A stretch of 64,000 nucleotides of DNA from Syngnathus acus. Taxonomy: Eukaryota > Chordata > Actinopteri > Syngnathiformes > Syngnathidae. Both the position numbers and the translations under genes were made by a program. Positions 47,401-59,171 of the stretch are shown here, piece by piece. Each line of letters opens with the position of its first letter. The first letter of the stretch is position 1. The notes below the pieces were generated by a model. It ran no database searches. It saw only the letters and a list, made by a program, of their open reading frames with translations, and had not been told where the DNA came from. The DNA is taken from positions 12,434,342 to 12,498,341 of the forward strand of contig NC_051090.1 of NCBI RefSeq assembly GCF_901709675.1. Direction: 5' to 3'.

Positions 47401-49727
47401 GCCACCACTGTGCTGCTTCAGGTCTGGCTCTGGCCTTCCACGACGGCACCATCCAGATCCTGCACCGCCTGTCCCTCCACACAATGGGCGTCTTCTATGG
47501 CGTCGTGGCTGGCTGCGGCGGACCAGGGCAGCGGCCGGGAGACGAGTCGGCCGTCAAACGGCAAAGAACTGGGGCGCCCGGCCTCCATTTCAAGGCCTTG
47601 CAGTTTTCCTGGACCTCGCTGGCCCTGGCCGGAGTCGATAATCATGGCAAGGTGAGGGTGCACGTGTGACACGTCTTTGTGGAAGCTAAGATAATGAAAG
47701 CTAACAAAGCTGCTCTGAAAGCAAATAAAAAGCATCGGGGTGACTACAAAATTGCAAAGGAAATGAAATCTCACCATCATGCCATTTCTCAACCTATTCT
47801 AACCTTGGTGGGACGTTTTGGCGGCGCGAGAGAAAAAGCCAAATTTGCGGCAAGGCGTCAGAGGGGTTGGCTTTGCGTTTTGTTGCGCAGAAGCTTTTGC
47901 AACGTCTGTCGGTCTGACACACGGCCGGGCTTGCTCTGTTTGCTCTCCGCCATTCGACAAGTCATGACGAGTTATGTGACTGGTTGTCAGCTGCACATGC
48001 TGAGAGTGTCGCCATCGATGGGTCAAGTGCTGGAGATGAACACCACGCTGCGCCATCTGCTGTTCCTGCTGGAGTACTGCATGGTGACAGGCTATGACTG
48101 GTGGGACGTCCTCCTACACGTGCAGCCTGGCATGGTCCACAACCTGGTGGACAAGCTCCATGAGGAGTACATGAGGCAAAACCAGGCCCTGCAGCAGGTC
48201 CGTTGCTGTGCTCGCCGCTTACTCGTTGATGCTGCCCTCCTCCGTGTGAGCCAAACGGTGGGTGTTGCAGGTCCTGGCCACGCGCATCGTAGCGGTCAAG
48301 GCGTCACTGTGCAAGCTGTCGACGGCCACGGCGGCGCGAGCCTGTGACTTCCACGCCAAGCTGCTGCTCATCGCCATCAGCTCCACCCTTAAGTCTCTGC
48401 TCAGACCGCACGTCCTCAACACCCCCGACAAGAGTCCAGGAGAGCGCCTGAGCGAGATCTGCGCCAAGAACTTGGACTCGGGTGAGAAGGCGGACCCACG
48501 CCAAATTCACACATGCTGGTGAGCTGAGACAATAGGGCCACCACTGTGTCTGCAGACATCGACAAGGTGATGATCAACCTGAAGACGGAGGAGTTTGTGC
48601 TGGACGGTGCCCCACTGCAGTCCCTGCAGCAGCTCATCCAGTGGGTGGGGGACTTTGTCCTCTACCTGCTGGCCAATCTCCCCAACCAGGTGAGCCGGGG
48701 CGGGGGTGAGTGCTTGGGGGTTCAACCCAATCTGTTTCCTGTTCAGGGTTCGCTGGTGCGGCCTGGCTTCGGTTTCATGCGCGATGGAGCCTCTCTGGGA
48801 ATGCTGCGGGAAATGTTGGTGATGATCCGAATCTGGGGTCTGCTGAAGCCTGGCTGCCTCCCCACCTTCACAGCCACGTCGGACAGCCAGGACAGTTTGC
48901 AACTGCTCTTCCGCTTGCTCACCAAGCTGTGGCTGTGCTGTAAGAACGTCTACCCGCTCGCATCAACATGTATGAACGGCCGGACAAAATTTATCAAGTT
49001 TTTGGATGGGTCGTAAAATGTATCCACTATTTTTGGATCGGTCGTAGAGCAGTCGTTATCCTGGCCTGCATCGCCCACCTGAAGGAGCAAATGATGTCTA
49101 TTTGTATTCACAATAAGCAACAGCGTCGGACAATGTTGAGAGAGTAAACAAATACATTTGAGCTCAGCCTCAGCAAGGTGCTTTTGATGGGAGGGGAGGG
49201 ATCATGCCACCATGTCTTAACGTACTTGCATGTTGGCAGGCCGAGACGACGCCCCCCCGCAGGAGCCCGACGAGAGCCTGATCGACGAGTGCTGCCTGCT
49301 CCCTAGTCAGCTTCTGGTGCCCGGCATGGATTGGCTGCCTGTCAACGACGGCGTCACCGTCCGTCTGCAGGGCAAGCAGCCCGTCAGGCTTCACTTTGGA
49401 AAAGCCGCCTTGCTCGCCCCCTCAGATGCCCTTGGCAGGTAAGCGCCTGTTGTCGTGCTCGGCAGGGATGAGAATTTTCCGCGGATCCGCGGATTTCCGT
49501 GTTTTTTTTCCGTCGAAAGTATCATTTTCGTGAATCGTGTAAATCCGTTGAGAATTTTTTTTGTATATACACTTGGTGTATGGAAGCGGCCAGCCAATCG
49601 CAGGGCACACAGAGACAAACAACCATTTGCACTCACACCTCGGGACAATTTGGAGTGCTCAATTGGCCTACCAAGCATGTTTTTGAGAGAGAGAGAGAGA
49701 GCGAGCGAGAACGCGCGAGAACGCGCG

Positions 49728-49775
<48 letters not shown>

Positions 49776-50394
49776 GGACCGTCTTCATCCGGGCTCACGT
49801 GTATACTGGTTTTCCCAAAATGCTTCATTTTAGTATTTTTTTTTTCTTCAAAACCTCGCATTTCCCAAGTGCAAGCCACCTTAGGACACAATTCTGCGTA
49901 TCGCTATATATTGCTATAACTATAGTACATCTGTGAAAAGTGTCTCACTACATGTGCGTGAAAATTCACCCTATTTTTAAATGTGAACTTTTGACTGCTG
50001 TCAATGACCATGACAGAAGATGAGTTGTTTATTTTGCTTTTCATACACTCTTCTTTGAATTAGACATTGTGGGATGGACTTGTTAGACAAAAATGCTCAA
50101 TTTGGCCATGTTTGTAACAGGAGCGCCGGCTGCCAGAGGACAGACAACCTCCGCTGTGTCCACATGGGCCTTTGTCCCACGGAGGAGAGCAAGGCATGCA
50201 CCAGGTGAGTCATGTTGAGACTTGGAAGGGGCGGCGGACGCACTCAACTGCCAGCTTGTCCTGGCAGGTGCGGCTGTGTGACCATGCTTCGGTCGCCCAA
50301 CAACAGCAACGCCATGAAGCAGTGGGAGCAGCGATGGATCAAGAACTGCTTGTGCGGAGGTTTGTGGCGCCGTGTCCCGCCCACGCTCGCCTGA
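44428..50394 (+). CDS. med16: Mediator complex subunit 16 (MED16), 15 exons
   Basis: Exons: 44428-44572, 44675-44782, 45451-45620, 45685-45966, 46032-46181, 46595-46700, 46764-46919, 47422-47651, 47991-48197, 48271-48481, 48556-48689, 48747-48939, 49240-49438, 50121-50204, 50268-50394. Phases agree, giving 833 aa; human isoforms are about 840-877. MED16 is a tail-module subunit that links transcription factors to RNA polymerase II in the nucleus. The N-terminal WD40 part shows [38 protein letters not shown] and [17 protein letters not shown]. The C-terminal part shows [26 protein letters not shown] and [17 protein letters not shown], and ends with Cys-rich CxxCxxC-like sequence and [12 protein letters not shown]. 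The start matches the short N-terminus of the family. The C-terminal end after KNCL is shorter than in human. It converges on wdr18 with 537 bp between stops. Confidence 0.96.
46930..47405. repeat. Extreme GC minisatellite in med16 intron 7
   Basis: About 475 bp built from CGGCCGACGGACGG, CCCGCCCG and GGCCCACGGCCG words at roughly 20-35-bp spacing, close to 85% G+C. It fills most of the 502-bp intron. Because it lacks A and T, open frames of up to 338 codons run through it on both strands; these are artefacts. Confidence 0.95.
49570..49772. repeat. SINE fragment plus GA and CA microsatellites in med16 intron 13
   Basis: 49583-49680 is a fragment of the SINE seen at 4752-5107 (GCCAGCCAATCGCAGGGCAC). 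It runs into (GA)n with GCGA variants at 49684-49732 and then about 20 CA units (49733-49772). Confidence 0.88.
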
Positions 50395-50425
50395 AAGCTT
50401 GCACCTATGTCTCCCTGAAACTCCT

Positions 50426-50431
50426 ATTAAA
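50426..50431 (+). terminator. Candidate poly(A) signal of med16
   Basis: ATTAAA, the common variant signal, 31 bp after the med16 stop. No canonical AATAAA occurs on this strand before the wdr18 stop. Confidence 0.5.
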
Positions 50432-50871
50432 AGATGACCCATTTCCTCACTTTGAACTGTCGACAAGAAAATCTTTTGAGTCGCCGGCTGGGCCAGCGAG
50501 GTCGGTCAACAGAAGTGTTTGAGGACACGCTCCGCCAACGTAGCCCATGGCAAAAATATGGCAAATGGTGATTTCCTAGGAATGCCGTCCAAATGGTCAT
50601 TTCAAAATGGAAACGCTTGCCTCTGACATTTCGGGGAAAACAGCGGCCTCATCTGATGTCCTCAAAGCATTGGCAAGGCGAACTTGCGGCAAATGGCTAG
50701 CTTGAGTTGTGTCTCCGCACGGAGAAAATTGAGGTCAGTTGAGGAAGCACGCCACAGACGGTCGCCCTCGCAATGAATGGCTTGCTGAGTGAGAAGCTGG
50801 CTTTTGTTGGGCCAGAGCCAAGCCTCGCTCACGATGAGCAATCAAAGACAGTGGAGCAATTGACTGTTGAT

Positions 50872-50877
50872 TTTATT
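50872..50877 (-). terminator. Poly(A) signal of wdr18
   Basis: AATAAA on the minus strand (TTTATT on plus), 55 bp after the wdr18 stop codon. Confidence 0.7.
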
Positions 50878-50931
50878 GGCTCGACGCAAGTTGACCGACC
50901 GGAAGAGCTGTTCACAGAACAGGCCGGAGCT

Positions 50932-53874
50932 TCACGTGGCTTTTGTCAGCAGATGACTCGAAAAGTCGTACAAATTTTTGTTGACTTTCTTCAGGGTCTG
51001 AACTTCCTCCTCCAACTCGGCCACACGTGCGTGGCCGTTCTCGCCGTCTCCCAAAAGCAGCTTGGTAAGAAGAGCGACAGACGGCTCCTGAGAAGCACAT
51101 TGGGCTTCCTGTCGCATTGAATGGCGTCAGTGCTCGCTTACCCTGTCGGTCACGCCGTTCATCAAGGAAGCCAGCCTGTCGGCTTTCTGCAGGTAGGCCG
51201 GCTCTTCCTTCTGCCGAGCGCAAAAGAAAAGAGACAGGCTCTGAGTCGGCTGGGAAAAATCGCAAGCGCCAGCCAAAGGGATGTTTTTCCGATGCTTGCG
51301 AGCAAAAATGGCTCACTCGTGTCATGATGGCCACGCATGTCTGGCGTGCTACCAACGCACCTGAGCGTGGAGTCCGAGGCGGACGCACACTTCGCCCGAC
51401 CGGCCGCCGTCGTTCTCCAGCCGGTGGCGGCTGAACCGCGGCAGGGGCACGGGGGGTCGCGAGTCGGGGAGGAACATGTTGGCGGGAGCCACCGTGATGC
51501 TGGCATTGGTCACTGGGCCTGAACACAAAGCAAGCGGGCAAGAGTCAATGCAAAGTGCGTCGGCCATCCATTCCTTCACACAAGTGCAACAACGAAGTCG
51601 TCAGCAAGTTCCTCTGGCACTCTTTTCATCCTTAGTCAACTGTCCACATCGCCAGTATCAGGCTCCCTCCTGTTAGTAAACCGTGTGCCTTTTCTGTCCT
51701 CTGCCATCAATAGAAGACATTCGTTAGTAAACAGTGTGCCTTTTCTGTCCTCTGCCATCAATAGAAGACATTTGCAAGCGATTGGCTTTGAAACAACGCT
51801 AAGCATTCTGAGCAACAGCAGTCCCCGTCACCAACTGACACTTTTGGATACAAGTGACACCTTTGTGAGCGAAGCAACGGACGCATTGTTTGCTTTGGAC
51901 GTCCCACAGTCGCACTGACTCATCGTGGGATCCCGACACCAGGAGCGTCCCATCCATGGACACGGACAAGCAGGTGACCATCTTCCTGTGGGGGAACAAG
52001 CACGCATGTCACCACCACAATTGCGCCGCATCCCGTCCCTCCCAGTGGTATTATTCGCTGACCTGTGACCCTTGAAGGTCTGCTTTGCGTCGGTGTCGCA
52101 CTGGAACAAGTTATCGGCCGGCGCACTCTGCCGCAGACAAACCCGCATGTCACTTCCTCAAATAATGGCCTCTCAAATAGGTTCTCATTTGTTTGTGCAT
52201 ATTAAACTGCTGATTCAGCTCATCTTTTTATGGCTTCACTCGAGGCTCTTTAGCCTTTGTCCAAATACCCGCAATGACCTCGGGCAGGATTTGCGTGCAC
52301 CCAAATAATGTCCTTGACTCACCTGAGTACTCAGAGAAACCTGGAAGATGTTCCCGTCGCTGCCGCCGCAAAACAGGTAGTGTTCGCAGGGGTCAAGGAT
52401 CACAGACATGATTTCTACATCAAAGAGAACTGAGAGGAGGAGCTCTCCTGAAGACAGCTCCCACAGCTGCGCACACACACAGCTTTCTTGAAAGATCTAC
52501 AGGAGATGGACGACATAATGACCTCAACTGACCTTTACTGTTTGGTCCAAGGACGCTGTGGCGACTCGGGCCTGAGCTCCCATCATGCCACAGTGGAGGT
52601 CTGTGATTGGCAGAGAGTGATGAGAGAGGATGTGCCGAGGCTCAGGGGCGTGGCTTAGGTCCAACTGGATCACACTATGCATGTGTTTTGGGTGAAAGGT
52701 GGAGAGAGACTTTGGCTTTATCATGTCAGGAGTGACGCTAGTTCCAAACCGATGAGGGACAGCGCGGCTACCTGCTAAGACTCCACACCAAAACCACACT
52801 GTCTTTTCCGCCGGAAACAAAATGGCTGCCATCATCCGTAAACTTGATGCAGGTGACGTCCTGGTAGTGACGTGTGACCACGGACAGCAGCTTGCCTGTG
52901 GACACCTGGCCAATTGTTGAGCAGCATCAACCTTGTCAACAATACGCACGGCCAGCGGGACCCGCCAACGGCAACCCACCTCCCACAAATACACAGCTTC
53001 GGCCACGCCGGCCCCCAAGAAAATGCCGTCTGCGGAGGCACTGATACACGTGACCACGCCTGGACAAATTATTTTCTGCTGAAGCTGCTCCTGCAGGAAG
53101 TTACAAACACAAAACAGGAAGTAGTGCACTCGAGGATGGTCGTTCGGCATGTAAACAGCAGAGCGGCATAGTACAAAGAATAGACCCCAAATCGGTAGTG
53201 TAGCACCTATAGTACTGTATGACCTTATTTTTTTTAATGGCCCCCACTTTTGCAAGCCCTCTGGTGGCTCCAAACGGGAGATGCACGTACATAGCATAGC
53301 ATAGCGCCCATGCTTCCCAATATGAGACTCGGTAAGTGCTTCCGAGCGGCAAGCATTTCCCCGAAGGTCGCCTGCCTTCAGTGTGCAAATCCGCATGACA
53401 AGAGGAAAATCAACAGCTGCGACAGCCACAAGAACACGAGTTGTGGGCGGACAGAGCCGACGAGTCTTTTTTTTATGGAACATTTCACCAGCTCGTTTCT
53501 TCGGTCGTCGCGTTTTCCTCCCCGCGCGATTCCTATTCAGATGAAGTGATTCTGTGCATTTGTGTGCGCGTCAGCGAATAGCGGGAAACACCGAGTACGC
53601 TCAAAGCAATCAAAGGGAAGCTGCTGCGATGGACGGTGCGTGTGGCTCGCCGCTCGGTCTCTACCTTCCTGTGGATCTCCCAGATGTTGATAACGTTTTT
53701 GGCCAGCTGCGCGGACAGCAGGTACTGGCCGTTGAGGAGGCACAGCGTTCGGGGCGAGCTGTTGCCGCCGCGGTACGAAAGCAGGCTGGAGCCGCTGTGC
53801 AAGTCGAACACGGACACGTTCCAAAGCTGAGAGCTGGCGTCGCTGCTCACCACTACCTCCAACGGGGCCGACAT
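50932..53874 (-). CDS. wdr18: WD repeat-containing protein 18 (WDR18), 10 exons, complete
   Basis: Exons on the minus strand: 53874-53665, 53090-52980, 52905-52772, 52674-52533, 52466-52323, 52127-52063, 51985-51861, 51518-51361, 51210-51142, 51060-50932. Phases agree, giving 428 aa against 432 in human. WDR18 is a WD40 propeller that works with PELP1, TEX10, LAS1L and SENP3 in maturation of the large ribosomal subunit in the nucleolus. Visible repeats include [62 protein letters not shown] and [20 protein letters not shown]. The C-terminus (about residues 387-428) is a short coiled coil, [20 protein letters not shown], as in human. The start fits the family ([12 protein letters not shown]). 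No damage is seen. Confidence 0.97.
51672..51773. repeat. 51-bp tandem duplication in wdr18 intron 7
   Basis: GTTAGTAAAC[C/A]GTGTGCC...AATAGAAGACATT is present twice in direct succession with a single base difference. Confidence 0.95.
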
Positions 53875-54128
53875 TTTGCGCCTCTTCCAGGGGCTGTGGC
53901 GTCACTTCCGCCACTGGCGAAAAAGAATAAGGCGCCCCCCAACACACGTTTGAAACTGCCCTGTCAGCCATAGATGTCTATTAGACGTCTGGTCTATGTG
54001 TAGACCTAATTTAGACGCCCAAAACTGGTCTATGTATAGACCTAAAATAGACGTCTAAATTAAAACCATCAAATATGATCATATTTCGAAATTTTAAAGT
54101 CTCAACCAGCTGTAAGTTGTATAAATAA

Positions 54129-54670
54129 TAGGGGTGTAAATCGCGGGTTTTGTCACGATACGATATATCGATACAAAGAACAACGATACGATATTTGCCG
54201 ATATCTTAAAGCCTGCTGTGATTCATTCACGATACATCACAATATAGTGCTCTACGATCGATATAGAACAATATCCTGATTTATAACAATTCATACGCAA
54301 AATCAACAAGGTACTGCAAACTCTTTATCTAGGAAATTACAAAGTGGTTCCAAACGAATGACTTTGAAGCCCAAAGGGGAGCGAATTTCCTCGTCTTCTT
54401 GGACACTAGCCATAGCACCAGCCTAGGAGCCGCGTAGTTGTCGGCTCCCTTTTCACGTGCCTGCTCTGCTCACAACACAACACGCAGCGCACTGCTCCCG
54501 GAAAGAGGAAGCAAGCAACAATGAACTGGATTTCAAAATAAAGTCGCGTCTAATGTCCGAGGTCAAAAACGGGCGATATAGATCGATGTTTACGTTTAGC
54601 ATCGATGCCAACAAATCGTAGAGCATTATATCGATTAATCGATGTGTATCGATGAATCGTTACACCCCTA
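54129..54670. mobile_element. hAT-type MITE with TAGGGGTGTAA ends
   Basis: TAGGGGTGTAAATCGC at the left and its inverted counterpart CGTTACACCCCTA at the right are flanked by an exact 8-bp duplication, ATAAATAA (54121-54128 and 54671-54678). CGATACGATATATCGAT-type words lie next to both ends. No transposase. Confidence 0.92.
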
Positions 54671-54686
54671 ATAAATAATGTACATA

Positions 54687-55689
54687 CTGTATTGGCCCGA
54701 ATATAAGACGACCCCGATTATAAGACGACCCCCTCTTTTTCAAGACTCAAGTTTGAAAAAAGACTTTTTGAACACTAAATTTAATTTTTATACAGAAAAT
54801 AATTACATCTGAAACAACTGATTATAACAATATATTCGAGTGAAAAAGCATGTTATTTTTGCCTTATACAAATCATGCAAAAACTGTCTATCACATCTTA
54901 ATATCTGAACATTTAAATATGTAAACTAAAGTGCAATCACATTTGTAAATGAATGGCTTCTGGGTTTTGAAATGTAAATAAACCAATCTACTGTGATAAA
55001 AGTACAAAATTTCAATAACTGCATTAACCATCTAAGTGAAGTCTAACTGTAGTCTTGAAACAAATCTGAATAAGGAAAAACATTGCAATAAAATAGTGCA
55101 AACTGCTACCGCTATTGTTGGGGAGCCTGAGGACTGAAAAGGGGGTTGGCTCGGATGCTTATGCTCTTTTCGCCCCCGGGTGTCGGGCAGAACACAGGAA
55201 GGAAGACGTGATTCAGTTTTGACTGCTTTACTGAATTATTGGCTAAATAAATAAATAAATAAATAAATAACCATAAATGAAAAACTCTCGGCAACACACC
55301 AAACATAAGTCATCGATCGAGACAACAAAATACATTTGCTGGCGACCGTTAGTTGCCGTGCCGCTGCGTAACGGCTACTCGTACGATGCGAGGCAAACTT
55401 AAAGGAGCGCGCCGGAGCTGTCAATCAAACGGCGCGCACACGAAGCAAACCACGATCGGACAAACGGCACAACAGTGGACAGTAGTAACAATGAAATGTA
55501 TATGCTCACTTTGTGTCAAAGACGCACACGATCACAGCAACATGCTCAGTCGATACCAGCAACCTTTAATTTACCGCTGCGCAGAAGTGAAAATCCGTGT
55601 AATGTCTAGACCTCGAATATAAGACGACCCCCACTTTTTTAGTCTTATGTCAATGCAAAAAACATCGTCTTATATTCAGGCCAAAACGG
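54687..55689. mobile_element. TA-flanked non-autonomous DNA element (ATATAAGACGACCCC ends)
   Basis: CTGTATTGGCCCGAATATAA at the left matches the reverse complement of the right end (CGTCTTATATTCAGGCC...AACGG). TA flanks both ends (54685-54686, 55690-55691). The motif ATATAAGACGACCCC is repeated just inside each end. An (AAAT)n run is at 55244-55270. No transposase. Confidence 0.85.
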
Positions 55690-56216
55690 TAAATTGTTTG
55701 GCTTTGTTTTTAGCAACCATATTGATCCGTACATATGAAGTGGTTATTTCTGTAACCTGATGTCGATGTCTATTTTAGGTTATTCTATAGACCTAAAATA
55801 GACGTCTAAATTAGGTCTATTAAACCATAAACCAGCTGTAGGTTGTATAAATAATGAACAGAGGTTACATTGCTTTGTTTTAAGCGACCATTGATCCAGT
55901 GGTTATTTCTGTAACCAGATGACGTCTATATTAGGTCTATGTGTAGACCTAATTTAGACATCAATTTTAGGTCACACATAGACCTAATTTAGACGTCTAT
56001 TTTAGGGCTCTAGAATAACCTAAAATAGACATCTATTTTAGGTCTACACATAGACCTAAAATAGACGACAAAATTAAATCCATCAAATATGAAATATTAA
56101 ACCCAAAACCATTCTGTAAGTTGTATACATAATGTACAGAAGTTGTGATGGTTTGTTTTGAACAACCATTGATCCATGTGAAGTGTGGTTATTTCTGTAA
56201 CCTGAGGCCAATATTA

Positions 56217-56345
56217 AATCCATCCATCCATCCATCCATCCATCCATCCATCCATCCATCCATCCATCCATCCATCCATCCATCCATCCATCCATCCATC
56301 CATCCATCCATCCATCCATCCATCTTCTATACCGCTTGTCCCCAC
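56217..56345 (-). repeat. (CATC)n array with SINE tail fragment
   Basis: About 26 units of CATC (56219-56322) are followed by TTCTATACCGCTTGTCCCC, the 3' part of the SINE seen at 4752. The host sequence resumes with ACCATCAAATATG, so the fragment joined at a CCATC word and the tetranucleotide then expanded. Confidence 0.93.
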
Positions 56346-56509
56346 CATCAAATATGAAATATTAAACCCTAAACCAGCTATAAGTTGTATAAATAATGTA
56401 CAGAAGTTGTATTGCTTTGTTTTAAACAACCAATGATCCGTGTGAAGTGTGATTAATTCTGTAACCTCATATAGAAGTCGATATTAGGTTATTCCATAGA
56501 CCTTATATA

Positions 56510-58137
56510 CAGTGCCTTGCGAAAGTATTCGGCCCCCTTGAACTTTTCAACATTTCGCCACATTTCAGGCTTCAAACATAAAGATATAAAATTTTAATTT
56601 TTTGTCAAGAATCAACAACAAGTGGGACACAATCGTGAAGTGGAACGAAATTTATTGGATAATTTAAACTTTTTTAACAAATAAAAAACTGAAAAGTGGG
56701 GCGTGCAATATTATTCGGCCCCCTTGAGCTAATACTTTGTAGCGCCACCTTTTGCTGCAATTACAGCTGCAAGTCGCTTGGGGTATGACTCTATCAGTTT
56801 TGCACATCGAGAGACTGGAATTCTTGCCCATTCTTCCTTGCAAAACAGCTTGAGCTCAGTGAGGTTGGATGGAGAGCGTTTGTGAACAGCAGTCTTCAGC
56901 TCTTTCCACAGATTCTCGATTGGATTCAGGTCTGGACTTTGACTTGGCCATTCTAACACCTGGATACGTCTATTTGTGAACCATTCCATTGTAGATTTGG
57001 CTTTATGTTTTGGATCATTGTCCTGTTGGAAGATAAATCTCCGTCCCAGTCTCAGGTCTTTTGCAGACTCCAACAGGTTTTCTTCCAGAATGGTCCTGTA
57101 TTTGGCTCCATCCATCTTCCCATCAATTTTAGCCATCTTCCCTGTCCCTGCTGAAGAAAAGCAGGCCCAAACCATGATGCTGCCACCACCATGTTTGACA
57201 GTGGGGATGGTGTGTTCAGGGTGATGAGCTGTGTTGCTTTTACGCCAAACATATCGTTTTGCATTGTGGCCAAAAAGTTCGAATTTGGTTTCATCTGACC
57301 AGAGCACCTTCTTCCACATGTTTGGTGTGTCTCCCAGGTGGCTTGTGGCAAACTTTAAACGAGTTTTTATGGATATCTTTGAGAAATGGCTTTTTTCTTG
57401 CCACTCTTCCATGAAGGGCAGATTTGTGCAGTGCACGACTGATTGTTGTCCTATGGACAGACTCTCCCACCTCAGCTGTAGTTATCTGCAGTTCATCCAG
57501 AGTGATCATGGGCCTTTTGGCTGCATCTCTGATCAGTCTTCTCCTTGTTTGAGATGAAAGTTTGGAGGGACGGCCGGGTCTTGGTAGATTTGCAGTGGTC
57601 TGATACTCCTTCCATTTCAATATAATTGCTTGCACAGTGCTCCTTGAGATGTTTAAAGCTTGGGAAATCTTTTTGTATCAAAATCCGGCTTTAAACTTCT
57701 CCACAACAGTATCTCGGACCTGCCTGGTGTGTTCCTTTGTCTTCATGGTACTCTCTGCGCTTTAAACAGAACCCTGAGACTATCAAAGAGCAGGTGCATT
57801 TATACAGAGACTTGATTCCACACAGGGGCATTCTATTTATCATCATCAGTCATTTAGGACAACATTGGATCATTCAAAGATCCTCACTGAACTTCAGGAG
57901 TGAGTTTGCTGCACTGAAAGTAAAGGGGCCGAATAATATTGGACGCCCCACTTTTCAGTTTTTTATTTGTTAAAAAAGTTTAAATTATCCAATAAATTTC
58001 GTTCCACTTCACGATTGTGTCCCACTTGTTGTTGATTCTTGACAAAAAATTTAAATTTTATATCTTTATGTTTGAAGCATAAAATGTGGCGAAATGTTGA
58101 AAGGTTCAAGTGGGCCGAATACTTTCGCAAGGCACTG
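56510..58137 (-). mobile_element. Tc1-like transposon, nearly complete but inactive
   Basis: A 1628-bp element has long inverted terminal repeats (about 210 bp) starting CAGTGCCTTGCGAAAGTATT, flanked by TA (56508-56509, 58138-58139). The transposase is on the minus strand from ATG at 57746 to about 56729. The N-terminal DNA-binding part and the nuclease part are both recognisable. Repeat arms of this length suit the IR/DR type of fish Tc1 element. Only the transposase frame is damaged, so it could in principle be mobilised by a relative. Confidence 0.95.
56729..57746 (-). pseudogene. Tc1-like transposase, one in-frame stop and one frameshift
   Basis: The frame begins MKTKEHTRQVRDTVVEKFKA and meets a TGA at about 57683. 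It continues through the paired helix-turn-helix region (STVQAIILKW, RPGRPSKLS, ARKKPFLKDIHK). It shifts frame near 57360 and resumes with RLKFATSHLG. The DDE/D nuclease residues are all present: LWSDETK, FQQDNDPKH and NPIENLWKEL, with 34 residues between the second Asp and the Glu. Inactive by disruption only. Confidence 0.93.
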
Positions 58138-58250
58138 TAGATGCCAAAATTAAATTAATCAAATATGAAATATTGAACCCTAAACCAGCTGTAATTTGTA
58201 CGAACAATGTTGTATTGCTTCGTTCGAAACGCTAGAGGCAGACACGTGCA

Positions 58251-59171
58251 TAAATTGTGCGCCACTGTAAAAAAACAAGAAGTTATAAAGTGTGCACAGC
58301 AAGTAAACTGCTCAGTCGACACAAGTTGCTTCTAAAAGACAAAATTAAAAAAAAGACACCAAGGAAGGCTGCTATGAGGTGAGTCTTCGAGGTTTTTCAG
58401 TAAGAGCTGTTGTTTTGTCCTGAAAGTTTGTCCATTTCATTATCAATGGATTTCAAGCTTGGATTTAAGTTGTAGCTTGCCTGCTAGCTAGTAAAGTAAT
58501 CCCTCGTTTATCGTGGATAATTGGTTCCAAAAACCACCCACGATAAGTGAAATCGGCGAAGTATGGTCACCCTCTCATCTGTACATTTTTTTTTATCTGT
58601 ACATTTTTTGTGTGTCAATAAATGTATATGAAACCATTTAAGTGCATATTTTATTATTAGAACATTAAATATTTTTTTCAAACATGTAAATAATACATTA
58701 ATAGTATAAATAACATACAGAAAGTTTTGTATAAATATTGAAAATATAAATATTATACGTATGTGCGTGTAACATATTAACAAGAAGTACTGGGCAGGCT
58801 AACGAGTTAGCGGAAAGATGTTAATTCACGATCGTGCTAACACGCGAAAACGGACCTCTAAAGGAATTTAAACGAACATTTGGAGCAATACTACATTGTC
58901 CTAAAGGTTAGACCAGGGACGTGCGGTCAGAGGAGGCAAGGGAGGCCACGCCTTCCCTGCCATCATGAAAAAGGGAAAAACAAATTCAATTGTTTTGATT
59001 ATAAAGTCATTTTCCATTTATTTTCAGTAGTTTTGTATCATTTTGCCAAAATGGCTGAATTTTTATAGTTATTTTAAAACCGCAGACGATTCGCTCGGAG
59101 GAGCCAACTTCCTGCCTTGCCTCCTCTGAGGATTGCGTAATCACACGGCTGCCTATGTTGACAGGCTATGC
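58251..59171. other. Repeat-derived intergenic DNA
   Basis: 58495-58560 (CCCTCGTTTATCGTGG) looks like one end of a mariner-type MITE without a partner. 58912 (CAGGGACGTGCGGTC) looks like an hAT-type end whose partner was not found. No gene was recognised. Confidence 0.4.

Larger units (their letters stand above)
53968..58250. repeat. Palindrome-rich irregular repeat field upstream of wdr18
   Basis: The DNA left after removing later insertions (53968-54128, 55692-56216, 56346-56507, 58140-58250) is made of repeats: ATAGACCTAAAATAGACGTC, TAGACCTAATTTAGACGTC, and a unit with AAACCAGCTGTAAGTTGTATA, TTGCTTTGTTTTAA and GTGGTTATTTCTGTAACC. The last unit appears about five times at irregular spacing. 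It starts only about 100 bp upstream of the wdr18 start codon. No coding capacity. Confidence 0.75.

Noticed and set aside
46466-47641. Long open frames of 181 to 338 codons on both strands around 46.5-47.6 kb
   Set aside because: They run through an almost AT-free minisatellite, are dominated by Arg, Pro, Gly and Ala, and overlap the spliced med16 exons.
56083-56429. Frames encoding repeated MDGW or HPSI
   Set aside because: Translation of the (CATC)n microsatellite, not a protein.
58905-59170. Complete hAT element starting CAGGGACGTGCGGTC
   Set aside because: The reverse-complement end was not found before 59172.
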